DNA of 64,000 bases from Cordia subcordata (GCA_028554755.1 JAPTOF010000016.1:9275001-9339000), one strand, 5' to 3'; numbered from the stretch's first letter, positions 11,691 through 23,164 are shown. Translations and numbers: made by a program. Notes: generated by a model from the letters alone, not told the origin.

Positions 11691-12738
11691 GAAAAATTAG
11701 GGCAATTTCACCATCCAGGGTTGTATGTGTTGGAGTAAGGGTTATTGTTGGTGGATATCCTTGTGCTGCGCATGCTTCATTAACACTTGAAGATTGATTA
11801 GCTAATGAACAATTCACAACAGAATGAGAAGTGCTATAACATAAAGAACATTCATCCGCAACATTAACACACATTACTTTCACAGATTCTTGTTAATTGA
11901 CAATAACTGATCCATCTTTTTAACTATCATGTCAACTTTCAATGCAAGATCATGTTGTGTCGAAACCTCATACATACCTTTTCTAGACCCTCTACTATCA
12001 ACACGCAAAGAGGCCGCATGTTGCTGAGAATTCTCACGAAGATGCCCAAATAATTGCCAAGCCTCTGCAGGACTCTTATACAAGAACATACCCCCACATG
12101 CTATATCTACCATTTGTTTATGACGCTCAGACAAACCCTAATAAAAAGATTGAACTAGTTGCCAGTCTATAATATCATGGTGCGGGCAATTTCGCAACAT
12201 CTCTAAAAATCTCTTCATGAAACAATTCATTATCAAACAGCTGAAAATTAGTGATTTCCCTTCTCATAGCAGTGGTCTTTGCGATAGGGTAGAACTTATC
12301 TAAGAATTCTCTCTCAAGACCTGCCCAACATGTGATAGACCCTATTGGAAGAGTATTCAGCCAATGCTTCGCTCTATCCTTAAGAGAAAAGGGAAACACT
12401 CTCATTTGAACTACCTTATCATTAACACCTCTAATCTTAAATGTGGAACAGACTTCTAAAAATGCATTAATATGATGATATGGGTTCTCGTTACTAAGGC
12501 CACAAAAGGTAGGGAGACTCTACAACAACTGCGGTTTAATCTCGAAATCAATCTCCCCTATGTTAGGTAATGCAATGGCCATGGGTGGAGTGTATGCATT
12601 AGGAGTGAAAAAGTCTCTAATGGCTCGAGGGCGGATAAGCTCTTGCCTAGGAGGTAGGACTTGTCTAGGTGGGTCTTGGGCATTTTCATTATTAACAACA
12701 TCACGAGAAACAATTTCTTGATTCTAATTTTTAGCCAT
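11691..12738 (-). pseudogene. Gag N-terminal region (minus-strand gypsy element)
   Basis: Gag forms the virus-like particle of the retrotransposon. The likely start ATG is at 12738, but an in-frame stop follows after four codons. Readable blocks are 12175-12405 (FPFSLKDRAKHWLNTLP, the core gag signature of plant gypsy elements), 11880-12134 (with SPAEAWQL) and 11611-11883. The last holds the zinc knuckle CSLCYSTSHSVVNC, a C-x2-C-x4-H-x4-C nucleic-acid binder. Several frameshifts separate the blocks, so no complete gag can be made. Confidence 0.82.
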
Positions 12739-13103
12739 TTTTAGAGATTTCTCAATTTTCAATTATCTTGCTTGTTCTTTTTTATGTGTAATAGTTCTTT
12801 CAATTTCTAGATCAAAGGGGGCTAACTCTCTATTTAGAGAACGCCGCCTGTGCATGCACCACACACAAGACAACTAAGCTCCACAGATAACAAACTAGAA
12901 CAAAATAACAATATAATAAAAAAATAAACTAACGGAAAAAAATAAAATAAAATAAACAAATTTTTTTAATAAATAAATAAATAAATAAAATAAAATAAAA
13001 TATTTATGATTTTTTTAAAATTTTCTTTGAGAAGAAAAAAACACAAGAAAAAAATGCAAAAACTAAACTAAAAAAATTTATTCCTAACAACTAGATGCCA
13101 ATT
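12739..13103 (-). other. 5' leader of the minus-strand gypsy element
   Basis: Between the primer-binding site and gag, AT-rich with an (AAAT/AAATA) microsatellite at about 12960-13000. Packaging or dimerisation signals would be expected here, but I cannot point to one. Confidence 0.5.
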
Positions 13104-13120
13104 CCCCGACAACAGCGCCA
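13104..13120 (-). promoter_or_regulatory. Primer-binding site, tRNA-Asp type
   Basis: The minus strand reads TGGCGCTGTTGTCGGGG five bases after the LTR end. It is complementary to the 3' end of plant tRNA-Asp (…CCCCGGCAACGGCGCCA, from memory) with two mismatches. The site primes minus-strand cDNA. Confidence 0.75.
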
Positions 13121-13127
13121 AAAATTT

Positions 13128-13766
13128 GATCACGTTGTTGTATGGCCAAACAATAACAATTAAATCAACCAACGACAAAATCACAAAATTTATCCTCTTT
13201 ATCACACGAATGCAACTCGATGGTCAAACCACCGGAAATCGAGATTGCTATCAGGAATTGAAAAGAAATAAAAATAACCAAAAAAAAACTAAAACTAAGA
13301 ATTTAAGATAACTAAACTAAATATTACGAGTGGAACGATTTTTAGACTAAACTAAATCGAAAAAGAAAAGAAATTAAATTAATTGAAAGAAAAATAATTG
13401 CAAAAATCAACCAAGAAAATTGCGAGACTAAAGTCTAAAAGGAATGCGATTCAGGGTGATAGCCAAGATATTATCCTATTCATGTTCGTCAACTCTGGGA
13501 TTCCTAATTAAGCGCAAGGGATTAGGCTACAAGCTATACACCTAGATTAATTAACTAAAGTTCTTGAAGCATAACCTATCTCAATGGCATAAATTATCAC
13601 TCAAGCTCTCTAATTAACTAATCTAATAAGCTTAGACAATTAACTGAGACTACAGGGGCATGGACTATCTCAGTGGAATAATCTATCACAATCCTGAAAC
13701 AATCAATTATTTCTAGTCCTATTAAAATTGATTTATATTCATACCCACAAGAACCTACAAGATTCC
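13128..13766 (-). repeat. Truncated 5' LTR of the minus-strand gypsy element
   Basis: Aligns with 2639-3283 of the complete LTR with many substitutions. It stops at 13766, where TGATGAGTTG begins another LTR. The remaining ~1 kb is not found right after 26061, so this junction is not a simple clean insertion. Confidence 0.85.
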
Positions 13767-15554
13767 TGATGAGTTGTGATTTGGTGTGTGTTTGCATCGC
13801 CATTTACTTATACTTTAGAGGTGTTGAATGCTTATAATGATGCATTAGTGTAGTACTTTTGATAGGAATAGGCTTAAGTGTGAATAAATGTGCATATTGA
13901 GTTTAAGAGATAAAATGCTACACTAATAGCTTATTTTCAATGATTCAGGTGACTTTGGGTTAAGATAAAGATTGAACAATGAAAGGTGATGAAGATAGGA
14001 CATGCACGGGTCTAAGGGAGAAGACTAAAGGCCGAAATGACGAAAAATTGGATGAAGGAAGTCAGCCGGACGCTAAGGAAGAATAGCCGGTCGACCTAGT
14101 CACTCCAGAGAGCTTCGTCGAAAAGCCGGACGACCCCCCCTTCAAGAGCCGGTCGACCGGCTAGGTCTACCGGCCACTCCAGAGAGCCCTTGAAGAAAGC
14201 CGGTCGAGTACTCCAGAGACCGGCCGACCTAGACGGTCGACCGGCTATGCGCGAATCTATAAATAAAGCCCGATGCGGAGCAGAAAAGAGAGAGGAGTTT
14301 TTACACACACTTCACACCTATTCTCACACACACTTAACCCTATTCCCTAGCCGCCTCGCACACCCTTTTCACATACTTTTCACGAAGAACCAAGTTTCGT
14401 TAGAGGATTCAAACGCTTTGGAATCGAGATTGTTTACAAGCTGTGTTCTAAATTCGCTAGGATGAAAGGGGAGTTTCGTTATATCTCTTTCATTCTATTT
14501 TCTATTATGTCTGAGTAGGCTTGTATAGGGTGATAAAACTTATGTAATGGGTTAATTTTATACTCTTATGATATGGAATATGATGGCTGAATATATATAT
14601 ATATATATATATATGTTTTGATTTGTTTTGTTTAATTGGGTGTTCTTTCATTCATGTCTATGTGTTTGATAGAATACTTAAACGAGTACATATATATTAA
14701 TTGAAGTTTGTTTGTTACTAAACACATCTAATCCATGCTGTACTCATGTCTATGTGTTTATACATGGATGTTATGAAGTGGGTAGTGCTTTTATTCATGT
14801 CTATATGCGTATTTGCATGCCTAGTAACAAGCATAATTTCAATATCACATGTGTATGAATGTTAGTCAAATCCTGCCGTAGTGATCTTAGAATGACGGAG
14901 TATAATTTAGGGCTAATCTAGGTCGAGTTTCCTTTGGCTTTAAATCCAGCCAATAGGTTTGGGATAGATTTAGTCGACCTTAGCAACACTAGGCCTTGGC
15001 TTTAAACCCAGCCAACGGTTTAGGTACTAGGGTAGGTTCATTCTAAGCCACCTAGGAAGTTAGTTAGTCCTCTTGAGGCCCTAGGTCATAAGGACCACGC
15101 CGTAGCTCTAGGAGGCGTCGCTAGGACGGACCGCACCGAGTCCTAGGGGGAAATCAGGACACTAACTAACAACCTAGTTAAGAGCACTTTTGATAGTTAG
15201 CCATCATCCCTTAATCCCATAGCATTTGAGTATGGAGTTACCCATTCATAAGTCCAAGTCACCCTAATCCCTTTCCAATTGTTAGTTTCTTCTTAATCAA
15301 CCTGCGTTCCTTTTGTTTTTATTCATAGTTTAGTTTTCTTTCATTTACTTAGAGCTCCCGACAATCCAAACCTTCACAAGAAAAAGTACACTTAGTTTAG
15401 ATCTTTCTTTTTAGCTCTTTTAGGACACCAAGCATAGGATACATTCACGATATTCACGCCTCCCTGTGGTTCGACACCCGCACTCGTAAACACTGTATTG
15501 CACGATCCGTACGCTTGCGGGTCTTTTAAAACTTGCACTCGTAAGAAGACATCA
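13767..15554 (+). repeat. LTR A (1788 bp) of the non-autonomous element
   Basis: Starts TGATGAGTTG and ends GACATCA, six bases before a primer-binding site. U3 holds CCGGTCGACCGG palindromes (14080-14250) and a TATA box (14257-14266). A dinucleotide (AT)n run sits at 14591-14614, and TTAAA(T/C)CC-loop hairpins are at 14934-14953 and 14996-15015. It is nearly identical to LTR B (19089 on) over the shared 900 bp. Several of the few differences fall inside the palindrome array. Confidence 0.9.
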
Positions 15555-15560
15555 AGTTTT

Positions 15561-15578
15561 TGGCGCCATTGCCGGGGA
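15561..15578 (+). promoter_or_regulatory. Primer-binding site, tRNA-Asp type
   Basis: TGGCGCCATTGCCGGGGA follows LTR A after a six-base gap. It matches the complement of plant tRNA-Asp 3' end with one mismatch. Confidence 0.82.
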
Positions 15579-15730
15579 GGCAACATTTGTTTGGTTTCTT
15601 AGTTTGTGTGTGTCTTAGCTTGTTACATGTTGTTTTATCTTTTCTTTCATGTTTTGATTATTTTGATTAATAAAAAAATTCAAAAAAAATTGTTAAGCAT
15701 TGTGAAGAGGTTTACTAGTGTCAATTAATC

Positions 15731-17697
15731 ATGAATGATCCTAATGCATCATGGTGGTCACTTGTATCCTCTTCCCCATTTCCCGAACATGTTCCCATTG
15801 CATGTCGCGTGTGTGGAAGTTATGAGCATCAAACTTTCTTTTGCCCCTATGACAATTCCCAACCTAGGGTAAGTGCTAATTACGACACATATATTCATGC
15901 ATCACCTCATGCATCTTCATTTAGTAATCATGACTATAAGGATGCATATTCTTGTTGTTGCAATCTATGTGGAAGCCAAGCTCATGATTCCAATACTTGC
16001 CCTACCTTCCACCCTTATCCCCGATTGCATGCTATACCCTATGCCCCTAGCAATCATATGCCCATGCATGCATCTTCATCCAATTATTATGATTTTAGGG
16101 AGCAATATCATGCATCTTCATATTGGGATCAAGATGACTCTTCATATTTTCCACCTCATTGCTTTGAAAGTCCATCTTCTGCACCGTCATTTCCCACCCA
16201 AACTTCCTTCGAGTTTTATAATGGTTGTGCTTATAGTGACCTCAATCAAGATATTTACCATTTTCACTCGATTGAACCCTCTTCTGTAATGTCTTCACTC
16301 TCGGAGCGATTAGATCAAATGCTTGAGCAATCGCAATCTCTCCTCCAATCCAATCAAGAGGAACTAGAGAGTTTGAAGCGAGACACCAAATCTCTAGGTG
16401 AGCGTTTGAAGAGCATGGTTGAGAGTGTGCAACTTATGAGCGAGAACATTGAAATACCTTTAGAACAAGTTGAAGAGATAGGAGAGAGACCTAAAGATGA
16501 GAGAAATAGTGGTGAAAAAGATGATGTCTTGGAGAGACGATTAGAAAAAGAGGTTGATGGAGAGATCACATCTTGTAGTGAGGATGAGGATGAGCTTAAT
16601 GATAATTTGGTTCTTGGTGACTCTTATGAACATGTTTTAGAGGAAGTAGTACCCTATCCTCCTAAGCTTTCAACGTCTTCCATTGAGTCACATGAGCCTT
16701 TTCTGTCTCCTCATCCCACATAGTTTGCACACTTGGAGGTTGAGTCTCATGATCATAGCACTCATTTGCATTTCGAGTCCACATTTAGGGAGTCTAGGGT
16801 ACACACCTCCCTTGAGCATTCACGCATCCATGACCTGAAATCCATTGAGTCCTCATTGTCCCCTCCATGTGTGTCTACCCCGTATGAAGAGCATGATGGT
16901 GAGATGACACCCACTAGTGATGAATGTGTTGTCAAATTTAAAGGGACTTTAGCTAGTGAAGGTTTAAAGTCATCCATTGGGAAAACAAGGCATCAATTTT
17001 GAAGGTTTTAAATGATAAGTCTCTTGGAGTTAAGAATCATGATGTTGAAGAGAATAGCAACTCTAAGAAGACACATAAAAAAGAAATTGGTGTGCTTGGA
17101 AGAATGATCTGTGGGTCTCTTTGGATGTTTGATGATTCATTGATGAAAATAGAGCCCATCAAGATCGAATCCACCTCTCAAGAGGAGTTAGAGCGACCTA
17201 GGCTTGAACATGTTATATCTTGTGGAGAGGAAGAGTGTAGTACTTCATCATCCCTTACCCTTGCCCTTCCTTCTCCGAGAGTTGTTCCAACCCCCCTTTC
17301 CCATTCCGTTAAGTCTCCCTCTTTGGAGCTCACATTTATGCCTTCTAGTTTAGAACATTTTCATCTAGGGCTAAATAGCACTTCTCTCATGTTGCATGCA
17401 TTAGACCTATCTTTGACCCATGGGGAGGGTGTGTTCCTAGCTCTTGATTATGAAAAGAAGGCCATAGGGTGGTTAGTTAGAGAGCAAGCGGGGCATGATC
17501 TTTCACATTTATGCATGACACCTTCGACACTTGCAGACACATTCTCATTTGATGTTTCGGGGTGGGATCCAGAAAAGGGATGCATTGAACATCTATTTCC
17601 CCATCATTTATTGCATGACCTTTTTCCTTCTACTATCTATGCATGGTTGAATATTCGGCAATTTGTGCCTTGCAATTTTAAACATGTATTGCTCTAA
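15731..17697 (+). pseudogene. Gag-like ORF of a non-autonomous element with two zinc knuckles
   Basis: The frame opens at 15731 (330 codons), meets one TAG at 16721-16723, continues in the same frame to TGA at 17000-17002, and goes on one frame back to 17697; about 655 codons in all. Near the start are two C-x2-C-x4-H-x4-C knuckles (CRVCGSYEHQTFFC and CNLCGSQAHDSNTC). Next come a His/Ser/Tyr-rich stretch, a coiled-coil-like segment (about residues 190-275, e.g. LSERLDQMLEQSQSLLQ) and an acidic part. The C-terminal block (EKKAIGWLVREQ) I do not recognise. No protease, RT or integrase follows before the 3' non-coding region, so the element would depend on an autonomous partner. One stop and one frameshift suggest recent decay. 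Confidence 0.65.
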
Positions 17698-18154
17698 CAC
17701 TAGCGCTTTGGGCGTTAAATCCAGCGCTGCTAGGAGGCACCCTAGACATGTTTATATTTCATTTTCTTTCCTTGCTTTTCTTTTTTTTTATTTGCATTTA
17801 GTATTATCTTTCTTTCATTCTCAATTGTTTTTTTTGTTTTTCTTTTTCACCCTCCCAAGTGTTGATCCTCACTTCTATCATTTCCCATTTTTCATACACC
17901 TTGTTTATCGTTTGATGATGCCAATGCAAGCTCGCATGGCAAATGCTACTAATCTTGTGTTTTGTGAGTGTTTGTCATTTGTTGAGAAACAGGTTAGTAG
18001 ACAAATTATTGATCATTGGCATCAAAAGAGCTTCAAAAAGAACAAAAGGTTGTATCTATCCTTTCTCCACTTGTTCCCCTGTTTGCACCCTATCCCCACC
18101 ACCCTTACTTGTTTTGTAATGATAACTTGCTTGTTTTTGTTGTGCTTCGTTCTA

Positions 18155-18174
18155 TTTGCTTGAGGACAAGCAAA
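18155..18174 (+). repeat. Upstream AGGA-loop hairpin
   Basis: Arms TTTGCTTG and CAAGCAAA around AGGA, followed by GTTTAGGTTTGGGGTG. Confidence 0.75.
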
Positions 18175-19050
18175 GTTTAGGTTTGGGGTGTGGGAGTTTG
18201 GTTTTCTTGTTATACCTTGCTTAGGGTAGATTGCATCATGCATAAAAATGGTGAAAATTGAAAAATTTTGATGCATATAGAGTCATTTATTTCTTTGTTG
18301 ATCAGTGCGTTGCCTTTTGTGATTGACTCTATTGATTTATGAAGACGAGAAGCATTGTGGGGGAATGAATAAAGTGGTTTGAAATCTAAGTCTTGGAGGG
18401 GATGCCCTTCAAAATTGTGGGGAGTGAGAACCTTAAAAGAATGACTCTTGTAGCCACCCCATAGCTTGGTAGGAAAGAGTGTTAAAAAAGGTTATTGATG
18501 TGAGTGCCCCGTCTTTGATTGGTTCTTGTTGATATGCCTAAGCCTTTCTTTTTCTTTCGTTTTGAGAATACAATACAAAGCATATAAAAAAAAATGAGAG
18601 GCAAAAAGGTGCAAAAAAATCTATGAATGAAGAAAAGCCAAAGGCACCTAAAAGTTAGTGAATAAGTGCATAAGTGACACAATGTCAACTTAGCACAAGT
18701 TATCATCTTTGTAGACACGTCAATAAGGCTTTCTAAGCCATTGTGTTTGTATATTCTCTCTTGTTATCCTTGAGGCTTGGTGCATGTTAGGGAGACCATG
18801 TTAGTGAGGGAGCACGAAATATCAACAGCCCGAGTGCGTGAGTTAGAATCCTAGGCTTGTGGTGGATTGGCTACTTGGGAAATTCCCATGAGAAACGAGA
18901 CCCCTTATGAGTAGAGGGAAGATTCAAAGAGGCTTAGGGATCTCTTTACAATAGGAATGCCCTTTCATGTTTCTCAAACTAATGCTGATAGCGAGTCAGT
19001 CCTTCAGGCAATCCATTGTATCAGCTTTAGAAATAAAGTTTAAGATTAGG

Positions 19051-19070
19051 CTTGCTTGAGGACAAGCAAG
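19051..19070 (+). repeat. LTR-proximal AGGA-loop hairpin
   Basis: Arms CTTGCTTG and CAAGCAAG around AGGA, leading straight into the polypurine tract at 19071-19085 and LTR B. Confidence 0.75.
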
Positions 19071-19088
19071 GAGAAGGTTTGGGGGTGT

Positions 19089-19908
19089 TGATGAGTTGTG
19101 ATTTGGTGTGTGTTTGCATCGCCATTTACTTATACTTTAGAGGTGTTGAATGCTTATAATGATGTATTAGTGTAGCACTTTTGATAGGAATAGGCTTAAG
19201 TGTGAATAAATGTGCATATTGAGTTTAAGAGATAAAATGCTACACTAATAGCTTATTTTCAATGATTCAGGTGACTTTGGGTTAAGATAAAGATTGAACA
19301 ATGAAAGGTGATGAAGATAGGACATGCACGGGTCTAAGGGAGAAGACTAAAGGCCGAAATGACGAAAAATTGGATGAAGGAAGTCAGCCGGACGCTAAGG
19401 AAGAATAGCCGGTCGACCGGCCACTCCAGAGAGCTTCGTCGAAAAGCCGGACGACCCCCCCTTCAAGAGCCGGTCGACCGGCTAGGTCGACCGGCCACTC
19501 CAGAGAGCCCTTGAAGAAAGCCGGTCGAGTACTCCAGAGGCCTGTCGACCTAGACGGTCGACCGGCTATGCGCGAATCTATAAATAAAGCCCGATGTGGA
19601 GCAGAAAAGAGGGAAGAGTTTTTACACACACTTCACACCTATTCTCACACACACTTAACCCTATTCCCTAGCCGCCTCACACACCCTTTTCACATACTTT
19701 TCACGAAGAACCAAGTTTCGTTAGAGGATTCAAACGCTTTGGAATCGAGATTGTTTACAAGCTGTGTTCTAAATTCGCTAGGATGAAAGGGGAGTTTCGT
19801 TATATCTCTTTCATTCTATTTTCTATTATGTCTGAGTAGGCTTGTATAGGGTGATAAAACTTATGTAATGAGTTAATTTTATACTCTTATGATATGGGAT
19901 ATGATGGC

Positions 19909-19944
<36 letters not shown>

Positions 19945-20002
19945 TTGATTTGTTTTGTTTAATTGGGTGTTCTTTCATTCATGTCTATGTGTTTGATAGA
20001 AG
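19089..20002 (+). repeat. LTR B, truncated (first ~914 bp)
   Basis: Copies LTR A from its first base to GTTTGATAGAA, then switches abruptly at about 20002 into pol coding sequence. The (AT)n run is longer here (19912-19941). The missing half is U5 and part of R. Confidence 0.9.
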
Positions 20003-21250
20003 ATGCGAGGTATAGACCCCTCTGTTTGTATGCATCGTATTCACCTTGAAGATGGAGTCGTTCCTTCTAGGGAAATGCAAAGAAGGCTAAACCCACACAT
20101 GAGCGAAGTAGTTAAGAAGGAGATCATTAAGCTTTTAGATGCAGGCATTATTTATCCAATCTCCGACAGTGAGTGGGTTAGCCCGGTCCAAGTTGTCCCT
20201 AAGAAGTCCGGGATCACAGTTGTAGAGAATGAGAGAGGAGAGCTTATCCCTACACGTACTCCCACGGGATGGAGAGTTTGTATAGACTATAGAAAGCTCA
20301 ACTCTAAAACTAGGAAGGATCATTTCCCATTGCCTTTTCTAGACCAGATCTTAGATAGAGTAGCTGGGCATAGCTACTATTGTTTTCTAGATGGCTATTC
20401 GGGATATAACCAGATCCCTGTGTTTCCCGAGGACCAGGAGAAGACCACCTTTACTTGCCCCTATAGCACTTTTGCTTATAGGAGAATGCCCTTCAGTCTT
20501 TGTAATACCCCAGCGACTTTTCAGAGATGTATGATGGCCATTTTTAGTGATATGATTGAGAGACATTTAGAGATTTTCATGGATGATTTCTCAGTCTTTG
20601 GAGATAGCTTTGATGAGTGCTTGAGTCATCTCTCTCTAGTCTTAGACCGATGTGTGGAGAAGAATTTAGTGTTAAGTTGGGAAAAATCCCATTTCATGGT
20701 GCAACGAGGGATAGTGCTGGGTCATGTTGTCTCATCTAAAGGAATTCAAGTCGACCCAGCTAAGGTTGAATTAATTGAAAAGTTGCTTGTCCCTAAGTAT
20801 GTTAAGGATGTTAGATCTTTCCTGGGACATGCAAGATTTTATCGAAGATTCATTAAGGATTTTAGTCACATTGCACGCCCTTTGTCTAGGCTCCTAGCAC
20901 AAGATGTTCCTTTTGACTTTGACGATGAATGTGTTAGAGCTTTCAATAGGCTTAAATTCTTATTATCTACATCCCCGATTATCCAACTACCTAACTACAG
21001 TCTCCCATTTGAGGTTATGAGTGATGCATCCGACTTTGCGGTAGAAGCTGTTTTAGGACAAAGGAAGGATAAGTTGCCCCATGTTATATATTATGCTAGC
21101 AAGACTCTCGATGAAGCACAAAAGAATTATACCACTACAGAAAAAGAGCTTCTAGCGATAGTCTTCTCTCTTGACAAGTTTAGGTCATACATCCTGGGAT
21201 CCAAAGTAATTGTCTACACTGATCATGCGACCGAAATATTTGTTATCTAA
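20003..21250 (+). pseudogene. Reverse transcriptase-RNase H of the autonomous Athila-like element (5'-truncated)
   Basis: A 415-codon uninterrupted frame copying RNA into cDNA. It starts in the RT N-terminus (RGIDPSVCMHRIHLE) with no gag or protease before it, because the sequence is fused to LTR B. RT motifs in order: LLDAGIIYPISDSEWVSPVQ, WRVCIDYRKLN, FLDGYSGYNQI, YRRMPFSLCN, catalytic IFMDDFSVFGDSF, LGHARFYRRFI. RNase H follows with DASDFA, TTEKELLAIVF and VYTDHA. A stop at 21248-21250 falls in the RNase H. The catalytic residues look intact, so it decayed late or by the fusion itself. Confidence 0.88.
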
Positions 21251-22733
21251 GAAAGAATCTAAGCCCGCTTGATTAGGTGGTTGCTCATGCTTCAAGAGTT
21301 TGATATAGAAATTTGGGATAAGAAGGGTAGAGAAAACTTAGTTGCGGATCATCTTTCTCGTCTTGTTAACGAATCTTCTAGTGATCCAGCCCCTTTTCAT
21401 GATTCATTCCCTGATGAGCAATTATTTGCTGTCTCCCATCACACACCTTGGTTCGCTCATATCGTCAATTATCTTGCCACAGGGCGTTTCCCTTCCCATT
21501 GGGAGAAAAGAGAAAAAGATAGGTTCCTAGCACAAGTTAGGCATTTCTTTTGGGATGATCCCTATCTTTTTAAAGTGTGTGCGGATCAAATGATTCGCTG
21601 GTGTGTGCCTGAGGAGGAGTTTGAGAGCGTGTTAAGCATGTGTCATGATGAGGGTGTGGGGTCATTTTAGTGGGAAGAAGATGCTGCGAAGGTCTTGCAA
21701 AGTGGATTATTTTGGCCTACTCTCTTTAGGGATGCCGGGAATATTGCAAGAAGTGTTTTAGATGTCAACAATCCGGGTCTATCTCTAGGAGAAACATGAT
21801 GCCTTTATCCCCTATTCTTCCTTGTGAGTTGTTCGATGTTTGGGATATAGACTTCATGGGTCCATTTCCACCTTGCTTTGGGTGTCAGTACATTTTAGTG
21901 GCCGTTGATTATATGTCCAAATGGGTTGAGGCTATTCCTACACGCACTAATGACCATAGGGTAGTGGTTAAGTTTATTAAAGAAAACATTTTCTCTAGAT
22001 TTGGAGTCCCTAGGGTCTTAATTAGTGATGGGGGTTTGCATTTTCGCCATAGGACTTTAGAGGCCTTGTTGAGGAAATATTCAGTCACCCATAAAGTAGC
22101 TACTCCTTATCACCCGCAGACTAGTGGACAAGTAGAGGTGTCCAATAAAGAGATCAAACACATTTTAGAGAAACGGTTAGGCCCGATAGAAAGGATTGGT
22201 CTATTAGGCTAAATGATGCTTTGTGGGCCTACCGTACCGCCTTTAAGACTCCTATTGGGATGTCTCCGTATAGATTGGTATTTGGTAAAGCTTGTCACTT
22301 GCCGGTTGAACTAGAGCATAGAGCGTATTGGGCAATCAAAGCCCTAAATTTGGACTTGGCAAGAGCGGGTGAGAAAAGGAGGCTAGACCTAGCAGAACTG
22401 GAAGAGCTTAGATTCGAGGCATATGAGAACGCTAAACTTTATAAGGATAGGATGAAGAGAATCCATGATAAACACGTTATTAAGAAATCATTCTCTCCTC
22501 TTGATAAAGTTTGGTTGTTTAACTCGCGACTGAAGCTTTTTCCAGGTAAGCTTAAGACGAGATGGGATGGTCCATATGAGGTGATGATTGCCTATCCTTC
22601 AGGAGCAGTCAAGATTAAAGATTTGAAGAATGGCCGAGAGTTGACGGTAAATGGGCAACGCCTGAAGCACGCTTATGATCAGAGCATGGCTCGTGTGGAG
22701 GTTTTAAAGCTTCAGGACCCCTCTTATGGAAGT
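21251..22733 (+). pseudogene. Integrase of the autonomous Athila-like element
   Basis: Three frames (21269-21670, 21796-22212, 22221-22733) together give RNase H end, zinc-binding region, catalytic core and C-terminal domain. The core keeps all three DDE acids: aspartate in [10 protein letters not shown], aspartate in ISDGGLHF and glutamate in [11 protein letters not shown]. The C-terminal part has RWDGPYEV and ends PSYGS before TGA. Frameshifts near 21660 and 22200 break it; the zinc region near 21670-21790 is also disturbed. Compared with the minus-strand copy at 5.7-7.3 kb it is clearly less decayed. Confidence 0.85.
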
Positions 22734-23164
22734 TGAAGATGAGCTGGTATTTGCCTGGCTGACGGCAGTGGTTAGCGCTACTAGGAGGCAACCTAGATTC
22801 AATTTTGTAGTTTTGCATTTGTTTTACTTTTGTTTCTTTTTATTTCTTTATCTTTCTTGCACCCAACTCAAAGTGTTGAATCCCCATCCTTTGTCCCGTA
22901 AGATACACCACTACTCATTATTGCACATGCCAATGCAAGTGTGCATAGGCAATGCTACTAATCGTGTTTTCTTTGTGAGCATCTATGAATTGTAAGTCAC
23001 AGGTTAGTAATATCGTGATTTGATGTTGGCATGGACAACTTTGAAGAAACTGCAAGGTTGTATCTATCCTTTCTCCACTTGTTCCCCCTATTTGCACCCT
23101 ATCCCCACCACCCTCACTTGTTTTTGTAATGATGACTTGCTTGTTTTTGTTGTGCTTTGCTCTA

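Larger units (their letters stand above)
2639..13766 (-). mobile_element. Decayed Athila-like Ty3/gypsy element with nested insertions
   Basis: The element reads right to left: LTR remnant 13128-13766, tRNA-Asp-type primer site 13104-13120, gag, protease, RT, RNase H, integrase, then a 3' non-coding region, polypurine tract and complete LTR 2639-4289. The domain order is that of Ty3/gypsy. The protease motif DLGAS and the tRNA-Asp primer fit the Athila branch. By eye the first 200 bp of the two LTRs agree at about nine bases in ten, so the insertion is not recent. A solo LTR sits in its RT, and a second composite element truncates its 5' LTR. Frameshifts and stops make it incapable of coding for itself. 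Confidence 0.88.
17698..19088 (+). other. 3' non-coding region of the non-autonomous element
   Basis: It starts with an AGCGCT...AGCGCT inverted pair (17702-17728, again containing GTTAAATCC) and the CTAGG/CCTAG hairpin (17730-17745). A T-rich block, the AGGA-loop hairpin plus G-tract (18155-18174 on), ~0.9 kb of spacer, and a second hairpin (19051-19070) with polypurine tract GAGAAGGTTTGGGGG against LTR B complete it. It is closely similar to 22770-24108 of the autonomous relative. Confidence 0.8.

Noticed and set aside
16999..17020. Programmed -1 frameshift site in the gag-like ORF
   Set aside because: The frame change is by one base at ATTTTGA, but no standard slippery heptamer or downstream knot was convincing. 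A one-base deletion in a T-run explains it more simply. Kept only as a possibility in the findings.
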